From: DASRAJ01 sp035638255
Lineage (GTDB): Bacteria > Bacteroidota > Bacteroidia > Chitinophagales > UBA10324
Direction: 5' to 3'
Length of the DNA stretch: 64,000 bases
Assembly: GCA_035638255.1 (NCBI GenBank)
Contig: DASRAJ010000120.1
Location: forward strand, 1 to 64,000
Below are positions 18,701 to 27,772 of this stretch, one piece after another (the first letter of the stretch is position 1; each line of letters opens with the position of its first letter). A model generated the notes under the pieces. The model saw only the letters and a list, made by a program, of their open reading frames with translations, was not told the origin of the DNA and made no database searches. The translations under genes and the position numbers were made by a program.

Positions 18701-19190
18701 CAACTTTTCACGTGTTGATGAAGAGGAGATCAAGAAAGCTAACATCAACGAAGGCATTGAGGCCACGTTGCTGCTGCTTCAAAATGAGCAGAAGCATCGG
18801 AACATTGAGGTGATTAAATCACTGGCAAAAATTCCGGAAATTGATTGCTACCCCGGTCACATCAACCAGGTATTCATGAATCTGCTTACCAATGCAATGG
18901 ACGCCATTGGAACCGACGCCCCGCAAATGATGGGGGAACGAAAAATATTCATCACAACTTTCTCGGAAAACAACCATATAAAAATTTCCATCCGCGACAC
19001 GGGTAAAGGAATGACTGATGAAGTGAAACAAAAAATCTTCGATCCTTTCTTCACAACCAAAGAAGTTGGCAAAGGCACAGGACTCGGTCTTTCCATCAGC
19101 TACGGCATCATTGAAAAGCACAACGGAAAAATTGAAGTGAAGAGTGAGATTGGAAAAGGAACAGAGTTCATCATCTTTCTACCGGCATGA
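15765..19190 (+). CDS. Regulator-propeller transmembrane histidine kinase (kinase 2)
   Basis: This 1141-aa protein has a signal peptide (about residues 1-21). Residues ~30-700 hold two-component-regulator propeller repeats (DDGLSQGLVSALIQDKAGFL, FGTKDGLNKYDG, DKEGNLWVSTNKGIARF). A Y_Y_Y domain follows (~720-815, ending HVRATNSDGNWS), then one membrane segment (~825-845) and a kinase core with H-box GIAHEINNPINF (His898), NLLTNAMDAIG and GKGTGLGLS. Such proteins sense periplasmic ligands, often glycans. Unlike hybrid systems it has no fused receiver or AraC domain, so the response regulator must be separate. It overlaps both neighbouring kinases by a few bases. Confidence 0.95.
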   Translation: MKSKPLLLFSFFLFASGFAVSQQKIPVEKLPFKLVSIDDGLSQGLVSALIQDKAGFLWFGTKDGLNKYDGYNFKIYRHVPNDSATLADNYVTRLFQDSRGLIWIAYNSNKIDVFNPKTEFVFHLPLPYNASWEFLPVSGDLITEDKEGNMLINAATEIIKLQMGSAPNKESKFPYTINTVDLQSYFENYGCHLKYGLHFFISSNNNLWISSLDSVFVFANSSLPQQNEVKRFGINYFSFNKSAKWLQENGVASLAEDKRNHLLLVTDFGFLSVFDMNTLELKDSIQFGNADEFNLRAICFDRKGRTWMVLNSQLLLYDYKSRSIKSVNTQNTNFPFDIQQSSYSILEDSSGVIWIGTKGWGVLKYNATIERFKQFTGKSGEIFSTRNMVPDSSGNVILNLGFFEYWKYNSSTGELKDSFLRKEIIGPLLKEYEINANDRAVFNVDHQGNYWFNYNLRNLIKYDPVNQTAEKSMLPPDRFHTEVSSLFFDRQNKMWFISWQEVPKPILFSFDPNSQSISFQDTFPVKGSYIGYPFTSSVIVDDENNFWMATTKGLFAFNPQKKTWQRYTHVEGDTATLSADVLFSLCRDPVQPNKILWVGSNGGGLIRFNKETHRCSTFNTNNSKLPNDVIYGILSDKEGNLWVSTNKGIARFNPQTKETKSFTVNDGLQSNEFNRYAFCKLSTGELAFGGVNGFNVFKPEDVSENKFQPNVVLTGFSINNDEVNLRRAESPLTELIYSASEVDLNYKQNILSFSFTSTDFAAPEKILYQYKMDGVNPGWSPPSNKHEINYTNLDPGSYTLHVRATNSDGNWSRNEATLEISISPPWWNTTLAKITYVAAFILLVFLFIELRIRGLRRQRKILETKVELRTRELKKTQQQLIQSEKMSSLGQLTAGIAHEINNPINFVSANVQPLKRNLFEMKILMERYEGVIFNSDKREELEKLKQQFEKDFTIEESEKLLKGIEEGSKRTADIVRGLRNFSRVDEEEIKKANINEGIEATLLLLQNEQKHRNIEVIKSLAKIPEIDCYPGHINQVFMNLLTNAMDAIGTDAPQMMGERKIFITTFSENNHIKISIRDTGKGMTDEVKQKIFDPFFTTKEVGKGTGLGLSISYGIIEKHNGKIEVKSEIGKGTEFIIFLPA

Positions 19191-21474
19191 AAATTATATT
19201 TCGAAGAGGGTACCTGTTTGCATGCTGCCTGACTGTAAGTGTATATGTTTATGCGCAGGATGCAGCAAAGGTTGATTCGCTTCTTAAGAAGATTTCGAAA
19301 GCACGTGAAGACACCTCGAAAGTTAATCTGTTGAATATTCTGGGGAATGCTTACACCAACAATCACCCTGACAGCACCATTTTTTATTCTGATCAAGCAT
19401 TGATTCGTGCGAAACATCTTCAATATACTTCCGGGCAGGCGAATGCTTATCGGAACATAGGGATTGCATACGATAACCTCGGCAAGTTCCAACAATCACT
19501 TCAAAATTATTTCACGGCATTAAAATTATTTCAGCAGGAAAAAAATGCCCGGGGAATTGCACTTACATATAATGACATTGGAATCATCTACTATGAACTT
19601 GGTCAATATGACAGCGCTATTAATTGTTATTCCATTTCATTGCATATGAGAGATTCTCTTCATGAAAAGAAAATGCTCGCAGCAGTTTACAGCAATATCG
19701 GATTGGTATATTATGATCTTGGCAATACTGATAAAGCGCTTGAACAAATTTTTAAAGCGCTGTCAATTGATGAGGAGTTAGGAAACAAACAGGGGATGGC
19801 AGACAGCTATCTCAACATTGGTGAGTTGTACGAAGAAGGAGACAGCATCCGGAAGTCAAATGAATTTCTGCTAAAAGCGCTTGATCTCCAGCATCAAACC
19901 GGTGATAAGGAAGGAATGGTTCATTCTTACGAGGACCTGGGAAGTAACTTTGCCAAAGAGCATGATTATTCTAAAGCACTCGATTATTATTTCAAAGGGC
20001 TTACCCTCGCAGAAGAGATTGGTTTGCGGCTTAAGGCGGGAACCATTCAGGGTAAAATTGGTGATGCTTATAAAGGGGAGAGTAACTACCGGCAGGCGAT
20101 CGAACATCATTTGACCGGACTACAAATATTGGAGGCGCTTGGTGAGAAAAGGTTTATAGTGCAAGCCCATAATAACCTTGGACAGATATACGCTCTTCAG
20201 AAACAAACTGACAAAGCTATTGTTGAATTAGACTCAGCTCTTCAGCTGGCAAATCCGTTACATCTGAATCAGGAGATAAAAAAAAGTTATGATGAGCTTG
20301 CTAAAGCGTATGAAATGAAAAACGATTTCCGCAAGGCTTACGAATACAGTAAGCTCTCAGCTTCCATCAATGATTCATTAATGAATGAAGAGAAAACAAA
20401 AGCGATTTTGAATCTGCAAACAAAATATGAAACACAAAAAAAGGACGAGGAAATCGCATTGCTGAATGCAAAAACAATGTTGCAGGAAAGTCAAAACAAA
20501 AAACAAAGGATTCTTCGTAATGCATTTATCGCAGGCTTCATTCTCGTCGTGCTAATCGCTTTCCTCCTGTACAATGGATTTCGCCGCTCTAAGAAATCAA
20601 ATGCCGAACTCGCATCAAAGAGTGAAGTGATTCAAGAGCAAAAGCGGCAAGTGGAAGAAACATTGGGCGAGCTTAAGCGCTCACAGGTTCAGTTGGTACT
20701 ATCAGAAAAAATGGCATCGCTCGGTCAACTTACTGCAGGCATTGCTCATGAGATCAATAACCCCATCAATTTTGTTTCGGCAAACATTAATCCGCTTAAG
20801 AGAAATTTGAGTGAATTGAAAAATTTAATGGAGCAATATGAACAGGTCATTTCAAAAAGTAAGGGCGCTGAAACCGTTGAGCAATTGAAGAAAGAGTTTG
20901 ATAAAGATTTCAATATTGAAGAATCGGAAAAACTGATGAAAGGAATTGAAGAAGGTTCAACACGGACTGCAGAAATCGTGAAGGGACTTCGCAACTTCAG
21001 CCGTCTTGATACAGAAACGATGAAGAAATCGAATATCAATGATGGAATTGAATCTACGCTCGTTCTTCTCCAAAATAAACTCAAGCAACAAAACATTGAA
21101 GTCGTCAAATCTACCGGTGATCTTCCTGAAATCAATTGTTATCCCGCTCAACTCGACCAGGTATACATGAATCTCCTCACAAATGCTATTGATGCTGTTG
21201 GAAGCGATGCCCCGAATAAAACGGGGGAACGAAAAATTTTCGTGACTACGTGCGAATTTCTATTCGCGACACTGGTACCGGTATGAGCGAAGAAGTAAAA
21301 CAAAAAATCTTCGACCCTTTCTTCACAACAAAAGATGTTGGCAAGGGAACAGGACTCGGTCTCGCCATCAGCTACGGCATCATCGAAAAGCACAATGGAA
21401 AAATCGAAGTGAAGAGTGAGATCGGCAATGGAACTGAATTCATCATTACTTTACCTGTGAATTACATTTCATAG
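19187..21474 (+). pseudogene. TPR transmembrane histidine kinase, frameshifted (kinase 3)
   Basis: The 5' frame has a signal peptide (1-24), about eight TPRs (residues 40-400), a membrane helix (FIAGFILVVLIAFLLYNGF), a coiled coil, the H-box with His521 and the N-box NLLTNAIDAVG. At 21249/21250 the frame breaks: the first frame adds 12 unrelated residues and stops at 21286. The G1/F/G2 boxes (DTGTGM, DPFFTT, GKGTGLGLA) continue in the next frame to 21474. The break falls exactly where kinase 1 has its 37-bp palindromic insertion. The product as read would lack the ATP lid and G boxes, so it is inactive unless the shift is an assembly error. Confidence 0.85.
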
Positions 21475-21477
21475 ATC

Positions 21478-22581
21478 GTGAGCCGCAAACTCGTCAATGT
21501 TTTACTTGCATTTATGCTGGTGAATGTAGTGCAGGCCCAAACCGCCTTCGATGGTTTCGAAAATTTATTCACCGCCCCCCGTCACTATACCGTTTATCAA
21601 ACACGAGACATGATCAATACGGATGGTTCATTGGATGAACCCTCGTGGCAACAAGCGCAATGGACTGAATTCTTTACTGACATCGAAGGTGAACGAAAAC
21701 CTGCACCGGCTTTCAAAACAAGATGTAAAATGCTATGGGATGATCAGCATCTGTACATTGCCGCTGAATTGGAAGAGCCAAATATTTGGGCCACTCTTTC
21801 GCTGCACGATCAAATTGTTTTTCATGATAACGACTTTGAGCTTTTTATTGATCCCGATTGTGATGGACATAATTATTTTGAAATTGAAATCAATGCGCTC
21901 AAAACCATTTTTGATTTGTTCATGCCCCGGCCTTACCGTGATTCCGGAAGTGCAGTAACAAGCTGGGATGCGGAAGGGATGATGGCAGGCGTACAATATG
22001 ACGGGACCTTAAACCAACCCAACGACACCGATAAAAAATGGAGGATCGAATTTTCAATTCCTTTTCACGCATTCCAACGCGACAGTACAAATGCTGTTCC
22101 TGCCAACGGGACTATCTGGCGAATGAATTTTTCGCGCGTAGAATGGGATACTGAGATCTTTAACGGCCAGTATCAAAAGAAAAAAAATCCTTCCGGAAAA
22201 AATTTAGCCGAGCATAACTGGGTCTGGTCATCGCAGGGAGTCATCAACATGCATTATCCGGAGCGATGGGGCTATGTGTTCTTCTCGCGCAATGAGGTGA
22301 GCACCACCCGGGATACATTTCAACTTCCGTTTAAAGAAAAGATGAATCAGTACTTGTGGTTGGTCTATTACAAACAGCATCAGTACTTCAATGAACATGG
22401 ACATTATGCAAACACATTGTCATCATTAAACATTCCGGGCAAGTCCTCTGTAGAAAATAATTTGATCACCCTGCGGCTCAATGCTTCTCCCTCCAAATTT
22501 GAAGCAACTGTTTCCTGCTCCCGGCTCAAAGAAAAATGGAGGATTAATGAAGAAGGAAAAATTTTTAAAGTGAGTGAGTAA
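21478..22581 (+). CDS. Secreted CBM9-like carbohydrate-binding protein
   Basis: A 367-aa protein starting at GTG, 3 bp after the kinase 3 stop, with a signal peptide (residues 1-20, ending NVVQAQ). Residues ~40-270 follow the family 9-like carbohydrate-binding module: DGSLDEPSWQQAQWTEFFTD, then the acidic DNDFELFIDPDCDGHNYFEIEINA, then WRIEFSIPFHAF and WRMNFSRVEW. It should be periplasmic or surface-exposed and bind glycans. Its position directly after two sensor kinases suggests a glycan-related regulon, an inference from context only. Confidence 0.85.
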   Translation: MSRKLVNVLLAFMLVNVVQAQTAFDGFENLFTAPRHYTVYQTRDMINTDGSLDEPSWQQAQWTEFFTDIEGERKPAPAFKTRCKMLWDDQHLYIAAELEEPNIWATLSLHDQIVFHDNDFELFIDPDCDGHNYFEIEINALKTIFDLFMPRPYRDSGSAVTSWDAEGMMAGVQYDGTLNQPNDTDKKWRIEFSIPFHAFQRDSTNAVPANGTIWRMNFSRVEWDTEIFNGQYQKKKNPSGKNLAEHNWVWSSQGVINMHYPERWGYVFFSRNEVSTTRDTFQLPFKEKMNQYLWLVYYKQHQYFNEHGHYANTLSSLNIPGKSSVENNLITLRLNASPSKFEATVSCSRLKEKWRINEEGKIFKVSE

Positions 22582-22648
22582 TCAGAATTAAAAACGCTTT
22601 GTATTTTGTCTCAGGAATTTCTGCATGAACTTCAAATGCTAAGGTGAA

Positions 22649-23764
22649 ATGAACAAACGTCAATTTCTAAAGACTGCCGGTCTTGCGGGATTGGCAGCCA
22701 CGCAGGTCAGTTTATCTTTTTTTGCTTCCTTCAAAAGCCGCCGGAAATCAACAGGCAAATGGAAGCACCGCGCATGGATCTCTCCGCCGTATAACGATAA
22801 GGAAGAAGAAGTCAGGGAACTATACAAGGCTTATTCAGAGGCCGGAATTTCAGTTCTCTACATTGAGGATGACAATGAATTGCATTTCAGGATTGCAAAA
22901 GAAAACAGAATAGAAGCTCATCGCTGGATAAAAACTTTTCTGAAAGATGAAAAAGAATTACTGACGTCGCATCCTGAATGGTACACCGTAAACCGCAAGG
23001 GTGAATCGTGTGTTACCAAACCCGCTTATGTTCCGTACTATCATTGGCTATGTCCTTCAAAAGATGAAGTGCATGATTACCTGGATTCGGAAGCAAGAAA
23101 AATTCTCGCGAAAGATTATGTGGATGGCTATCACCTCGATTACGTTCGCTACTGCGATGTGATCTTGCCGGTAAATCTCTGGAGTAAATATGGAATTGTC
23201 CAGGAAAGCGAATTACCGGAATATGATTATTGCTATTGCGAAGTGTGCAGAACAAAATGCAAAACTCAATATGGATTCGATCCTCTCGATTTGGAATATC
23301 CCGATCAAAGTTTGACATGGAGAAAATACCGCTACGATAATATCACGCGATTGGTGAATCGCATCTACAGCACAACACATGAATTTCACAAGCCGCTTAC
23401 GGCAGCAGTTTTTCCGACACCGGAGGTTGCAAGGCGTATTGTTCGACAGGATTGGACCAACTGGAATTTAGATGCCGTGAACCCGATGATCTATCATGGA
23501 TTTTACCGCGAGGGCGTTGCATGGATAGGTGATGCAGTGGCAGAAGGCGTCCACGGTTTGCATGATAAATTCCCGTTGTATGCAGGCATATACCTTCCTG
23601 ATTTTAAAAACCAGGATGAGCTGAAGCAAGGGATCATACATGCATTGCAAAAAGGTGCGGCAGGTGTTACCATCTTCAACAATCCTGATAAAAAAGTTCT
23701 GGATGTTTTGAAAGCTGCAACGGACGAGGCTCGGAAAGGAGAAATGAGAAATCGGGAGAGGTGA
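22649..23764 (+). CDS. GH-like TIM-barrel protein (GHL10-type)
   Basis: The 371-aa protein starts MNKRQFLKTAGLAGLAATQV, a Tat-like leader with KR in place of RR. The rest reads as a TIM-barrel glycoside hydrolase-like fold: RAWISPPYNDKEEEVRELYK, then DGYHLDYVRYCDVILP with an acidic DYVRY typical of GHL10 proteins, and DAVNPMIYHGFY near the C-terminus. A Cys cluster (DYCYCEVCRTKC, about residue 193-204) resembles a metal-binding knuckle. Catalysis is not demonstrated for most of this group. The last codons run into the following heptad array, so the C-terminal tail RNRER is repeat-derived. Confidence 0.7.
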   Translation: MNKRQFLKTAGLAGLAATQVSLSFFASFKSRRKSTGKWKHRAWISPPYNDKEEEVRELYKAYSEAGISVLYIEDDNELHFRIAKENRIEAHRWIKTFLKDEKELLTSHPEWYTVNRKGESCVTKPAYVPYYHWLCPSKDEVHDYLDSEARKILAKDYVDGYHLDYVRYCDVILPVNLWSKYGIVQESELPEYDYCYCEVCRTKCKTQYGFDPLDLEYPDQSLTWRKYRYDNITRLVNRIYSTTHEFHKPLTAAVFPTPEVARRIVRQDWTNWNLDAVNPMIYHGFYREGVAWIGDAVAEGVHGLHDKFPLYAGIYLPDFKNQDELKQGIIHALQKGAAGVTIFNNPDKKVLDVLKAATDEARKGEMRNRER

Positions 23765-23882
23765 GACGTGAATCGTGAGGCGTGAGACGTGAGACGTGAG
23801 ACGTGAAACGTGAGACGTGAGACGTGAAACGTGAGAGACGTGGGGATGCAACGTAAGATGCAAGACGTAAGATGTAAGACTT
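23750..23882. repeat. Period-7 repeat array (GTGAGAC/GTGAAAC, then GTAAGAT/GCAAGAC)
   Basis: About ten degenerate GTGAGAC, GTGAAAC and GTGAGGC units are followed by GTAAGAT, GCAAGAC, GTAAGAT and GTAAGAC units. The array covers the stop codon of the preceding gene and ends about 12 bp before a kinase relic. Confidence 0.85.
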
Positions 23883-23893
23883 AAGAACACGCC

Positions 23894-24009
23894 GCGGTTT
23901 CTCGATCAGCTACGGAAACAGTGGAAAAAATTGAAGTGGACGGTGAATCGGGAAGGGTACCAAGTTTATACTTACATTACCGTTCCTTGAAAAGCAAAAA
24001 GTAAACTAA
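23894..24009 (+). pseudogene. Degraded 3' end of a histidine kinase gene
   Basis: The stretch aligns with the C-terminal coding end of the three upstream kinases: SISYG, then GKIEV and, after frame changes, GKGTKFILTLPFLEK before a TAA at 24007. Two stops and at least one shift interrupt it. It shows that a fourth kinase gene once lay directly before the response-regulator gene at 24027, and that its body has been lost up to the repeat array. Confidence 0.75.
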
Positions 24010-24026
24010 TCAGGAATTTCTTAACC

Positions 24027-25118
24027 ATGGATGATCAGAAACACAGAGTTCTATACGTAGATGACGAAGAGAATAATCTCATTTCATTTCGTGCTGCTTT
24101 CCGCCGCAACTATGATATCTACACCGCCATCAATGCTGATGAAGGAATCAACATTTTGCATAAGGAGCAGGTGCCCGTCATCATCACCGATCAGCGCATG
24201 CCCGGAATTACCGGCGTAGAATTTCTCGAAAGAATAATTCCTGAGTATCCTGAAACCGTGAGGATGATACTCACCGGCTTCAGTGACATTGAGGCCATCA
24301 TTCAGGCCATCAACACCGGCAGAGTGTTTCGCTACATCACCAAGCCGTGGAATGAAAATGAACTGAAGATGACGATTGACAATGCATTTGATTTGTACAA
24401 CCTGCAGCAGCGAAACAAAAATCTCATATTCAATTTAGATCAAAAAGTGAAAGAGCAGGATCGCACATTGGGCCTGTTTAAGAAATATGTTCCTCCTGCT
24501 GTAGTAGAGCAATCCTTAAAAGCAGCTGATGATTCAAATCTTTTATCCGGAGAGCTGCTTGAAGTCTCTGTCCTCTTTTGCGACATCAGGAATTTTACAG
24601 AGATCAGTTCGGTATTGAGTCCCAAAGAGGTGGTTCAGTTTCTCAATCATTTCTACAGTATCATGACGGAGTGTGTAACGCGCCACAACGGATCGGTGAA
24701 TCAATTTGTGGGGGATGAAGTTTTTGCAATCTTCGGCGCCCCTCTCTCCTATCCGGACAATCACAGCAACGCGGTGTTCGCTGCCATTGATATGATTAAT
24801 GCCATTCATGATTTCAATGAAAAATTTTCCTCGCAAATACATCACCGCATTGAAGTGGGAATTGGAATTAACACGGGCGAAGTAGTTGCGGGCAATCTTG
24901 GAACCTCAGAACAGATGCAGTATTCCATCGCCGGTGATACCGTGAATACTGCCAAGCGAATTGAAACGCTCACCAAAGATTCTCCCAACACCATCCTCAT
25001 CAATGACTCCACGTGGAAGAAAGTGCAGTCAATATTTAATGCCAAGCCCCGTGATCCGGTTTTGGTGAAAGGAAAAAAAGATCCATTGTTCGTGCATGAA
25101 GTGACGGGAAGGAGTTGA
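24027..25118 (+). CDS. Response regulator fused to class III nucleotide cyclase
   Basis: This 363-aa protein has an N-terminal receiver domain (residues ~6-120: DDEENN acid pocket, phospho-acceptor Asp55 in ITDQRMPG, TGF, and the Lys of YITKPW). A short linker helix follows, then a class III adenylate/guanylate cyclase domain (~175-330). Both metal Asp residues (FCDIRNFT and FVGDEV) and the transition-state Asn/Arg (GDTVNTAKRIE) are present. The adenine-selecting Lys position is Gln (NQFVGD), and the partner position is Ser (QYSIAGD). It probably receives phosphate from one of the nearby orphan kinases and makes a cyclic nucleotide, possibly for a Crp-type protein. Confidence 0.9.
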   Translation: MDDQKHRVLYVDDEENNLISFRAAFRRNYDIYTAINADEGINILHKEQVPVIITDQRMPGITGVEFLERIIPEYPETVRMILTGFSDIEAIIQAINTGRVFRYITKPWNENELKMTIDNAFDLYNLQQRNKNLIFNLDQKVKEQDRTLGLFKKYVPPAVVEQSLKAADDSNLLSGELLEVSVLFCDIRNFTEISSVLSPKEVVQFLNHFYSIMTECVTRHNGSVNQFVGDEVFAIFGAPLSYPDNHSNAVFAAIDMINAIHDFNEKFSSQIHHRIEVGIGINTGEVVAGNLGTSEQMQYSIAGDTVNTAKRIETLTKDSPNTILINDSTWKKVQSIFNAKPRDPVLVKGKKDPLFVHEVTGRS

Positions 25119-25152
25119 AATAAATCCCCGGTACCTGAACGGTAGCCCAGCA

Positions 25153-25173
25153 AACTCCGGTGGAGTTTTTTTT
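25153..25173 (+). terminator. Intrinsic terminator after the cyclase gene
   Basis: AACTCC, a GGT loop and GGAGTT form a perfect 6-bp stem followed by eight T. A longer competing hairpin pairs 25150-25166 with 25174-25190 (GCAAACTCCGG with CCGGAGTTTGC). It lies 34 bp after the stop codon of the response-regulator cyclase. Confidence 0.8.
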
Positions 25174-25235
25174 ACTCCGCCGGAGTTTGCGTGAGCATTC
25201 TTGCTAACTTTCTCCGCTCAATTTTTTTCTTCCAA

Positions 25236-27593
25236 ATGACCCTAAGACTTTTCCCTTTAACGCTGTTTCAACTTTTTTGCATTTCATTTTTTGCTTTCTC
25301 TCAAAAGGGAATTTTGACGGGGAAAATCACCGACGCAAAAACAAAGGAAGAATTAGTCGGTGTTACCATCAGTCCGGAACAGAGTACCGGAACCCTGAGT
25401 GATGTGAATGGAAATTACACACTTGAACTTGATGCAGGAAATTACCCTGTCATCTTTTCTTACGTAGGTTATGAAACACAACAAAAAGAAATTTCCATAG
25501 AAGAAAATCAAACCATAACTCTCAACATTCAACTCAGTCAAAACGTAAAGGAGCTGAACCTCGTCGTGGTGAGCGCCAGCAAGTACGAGAAGAAAATTAC
25601 CGATGAAACCGTTTCAATGGAAGTATTGAAGCCATCCTTCATTGCCAACACAAATCCGATTGGAATGGACGATGCCATCAAGCAAGTTCCGGGCGTAACA
25701 ATGATTGACAACCAGGTTAACATCCGCGGTGGCAGCGGGTTCTCCTATGGAGCAGGCACAAGAGTGTTGATCCTTGTAGATGACATCCCGCAACTCACGG
25801 CAGATGCAAATGATGTGAAGTGGGAATTTCTTCCCATTGAAAACATCAACCAGGTTGAGGTGATCAAAGGCGCATCATCAGTTTTGTATGGCTCTTCCGC
25901 TTTGAATGGGGTGATCAACATCCGAACGAATTATCCCACCTCTACTCCTGTTACTCACATCAATGCGTACCAGGGATATTTTCTGAACCCGGAGAGAAAG
26001 GAAATGATCTGGTGGGGAAATCGTCAGCCGCATTTTGGTGGCGGAAATTTTTTCCACTCGAGGAAATTCGGGCAGTTTGATTTGGTGGTGGGAGGAAACC
26101 TGTATAACGAAAGCAGCTACCACGAGGGGGAGTACACTCAACGCGCACGTATGAACGTGAACACGCGCTATCGCTTCAAACACATTGATGGATTGTCAGC
26201 AGGGGTGAATGCGAACTACATGTATTTTCAGTCGGGCACTTATTTCCTGTGGGCTGATGATACCACCGGAGCGTACCGCGCATTCGGCGGATTGGACACT
26301 CCTGCGACCACTGTTGCAGAGGGGAAAAACACGCGCTTCAACGTTGATCCTTTTATAAATTATTTTTCAAAGAACGGCGATGAACACAGCTTGAAGATGC
26401 GCTACTTCTACACGCGTAATAATAACAACAGCAATAAGAGTTCCACCGCAAAACTTTATTATGGCGAGTATCAGTACCGCAAGCAATTTAAGTTCGACCT
26501 CAGCTGGATTGCAGGAATAACAGCCAGCTACTCTGATGTGGTGGCAGTGTTGTACAATAATCATCATGCAGACAACTTAGCGGCCTTCACCCAATTCGAC
26601 AAAAGATTTGGGAAGCTGACAGTAGTCGCCGGAGTTCGCTATGAAACTTTCACAGTGGATACAGCAACCGGAAATTCAAAGCCGGTGTTTCGTGCGGGAT
26701 TAAACTTTCAGCTTACGAAGAACACGTTTCTCCGCGCATCATTCGGACAAGGGTATCGCTTCCCTTCCATCGCGGAAAAATATATTAGCACATCGGTGAG
26801 CGTGTTAAAAATATTTCCGAATCCGGAAGTGCAGGCCGAGAGCGGATGGAGTACTGAAGTTGGAGTCAAAAGGGCGTTCAGGGCCGGCAACTGGCTCGGG
26901 TATCTTGATCTCGCCGCCTTCATGCAGCGCTATAAGGACCTCATTGAATTCTCATTCGGATACTATTCCCCCAATCCCATCCCGGGGCAATTTGATTTGA
27001 CTTATCTCGGCTTCAAATCCATCAACATTGAAAATGCAAGAGTAAGCGGCGCTGAGTTTTCAGTTATCGGCGAAGGAAGAATAGGAAATGTAAAAACCAA
27101 TTTGCTCGCAGGCATCACGTTCATCAATCCCATCAACCTTCATCAAAAAGATTTTGTGGATAGCCTGCTGGCCAATGACAATAGCCTTTCTTCTTCACAA
27201 AAAGATTCGCTGAAGACGACAGAGATTTTGAATTACCGCTTCCAAACCACTGCGAAGTTTAACCTCGACCAGAGCTATAAAAAATTTTCATGGGGCGTAA
27301 ACATGCAGTACAACAGTGTTATGGTGAACGTTGACCCTTTCTTTCTCGGCACTGACCCGCTGATCATTTATCTCTACCTGAAACCGCATGAATTTATTCC
27401 CGGCGTGAAAGAATACCGCGATGCGCATAATCACGGCGATTATGTGATTGATCTTCGGTTTTCGTACGACCTGAGTGACAAGGTTCGCTTTTCTTTCATC
27501 ACAAAAAATATTTTGAACCGCGAGTATTCTGTTCGACCGGCATTGGTGGAAGCGCCGAGAAGTGTGCAGGCGGAGGTGAGTGTGAGGTGGTGA
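25236..27593 (+). CDS. TonB-dependent receptor
   Basis: Starting at ATG 25236, the protein (785 aa) begins MTLRLFPLTLFQLFCISFFA with a good signal peptide ending FAFSQ. The in-frame GTG at 25191 lies next to the terminator and is less likely. A carboxypeptidase-D-like domain follows (GKITDAKTKEELVGVTISPE, YVGYETQQKEISI). Then come the plug (KQVPGVTMIDNQVNIRGGSG, IEVIKGASSVLYGSSALNG-type motif) and a 22-strand barrel ending VQAEVSVRW. The substrate cannot be told. It is not part of a SusC/SusD pair here: no SusD follows. Confidence 0.9.
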   Translation: MTLRLFPLTLFQLFCISFFAFSQKGILTGKITDAKTKEELVGVTISPEQSTGTLSDVNGNYTLELDAGNYPVIFSYVGYETQQKEISIEENQTITLNIQLSQNVKELNLVVVSASKYEKKITDETVSMEVLKPSFIANTNPIGMDDAIKQVPGVTMIDNQVNIRGGSGFSYGAGTRVLILVDDIPQLTADANDVKWEFLPIENINQVEVIKGASSVLYGSSALNGVINIRTNYPTSTPVTHINAYQGYFLNPERKEMIWWGNRQPHFGGGNFFHSRKFGQFDLVVGGNLYNESSYHEGEYTQRARMNVNTRYRFKHIDGLSAGVNANYMYFQSGTYFLWADDTTGAYRAFGGLDTPATTVAEGKNTRFNVDPFINYFSKNGDEHSLKMRYFYTRNNNNSNKSSTAKLYYGEYQYRKQFKFDLSWIAGITASYSDVVAVLYNNHHADNLAAFTQFDKRFGKLTVVAGVRYETFTVDTATGNSKPVFRAGLNFQLTKNTFLRASFGQGYRFPSIAEKYISTSVSVLKIFPNPEVQAESGWSTEVGVKRAFRAGNWLGYLDLAAFMQRYKDLIEFSFGYYSPNPIPGQFDLTYLGFKSINIENARVSGAEFSVIGEGRIGNVKTNLLAGITFINPINLHQKDFVDSLLANDNSLSSSQKDSLKTTEILNYRFQTTAKFNLDQSYKKFSWGVNMQYNSVMVNVDPFFLGTDPLIIYLYLKPHEFIPGVKEYRDAHNHGDYVIDLRFSYDLSDKVRFSFITKNILNREYSVRPALVEAPRSVQAEVSVRW

Positions 27594-27670
27594 ATCGTGA
27601 GACGTGAATCGTGAGACGTGAGAGGTGAGACGTGAGAGGTGAGGCGTGAGAGGTGAGGCGTGAGAAGTGA
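27592..27670. repeat. Period-7 repeat array (GTGAGAC/GTGAGAG/GTGAGGC)
   Basis: Degenerate 7-bp units start inside the stop-codon region of the TonB receptor gene and run for about 80 bp. The sequence is of the same type as the arrays at 13589 and 23750. Confidence 0.8.
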
Positions 27671-27772
27671 AATGTGCTACTCAAAACATAAAACTCACTT
27701 CACTGTTCTCAATTGCTAATTCAATCAATGCCATTTAGGTGAACCCGGTGGGTATTTTATTTAGAAAATGTC

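Noticed and set aside
25191..25235. GTG at 25191 as the start of the TonB receptor
   Set aside because: It overlaps the terminator hairpin, and the ATG at 25236 gives a normal signal peptide.
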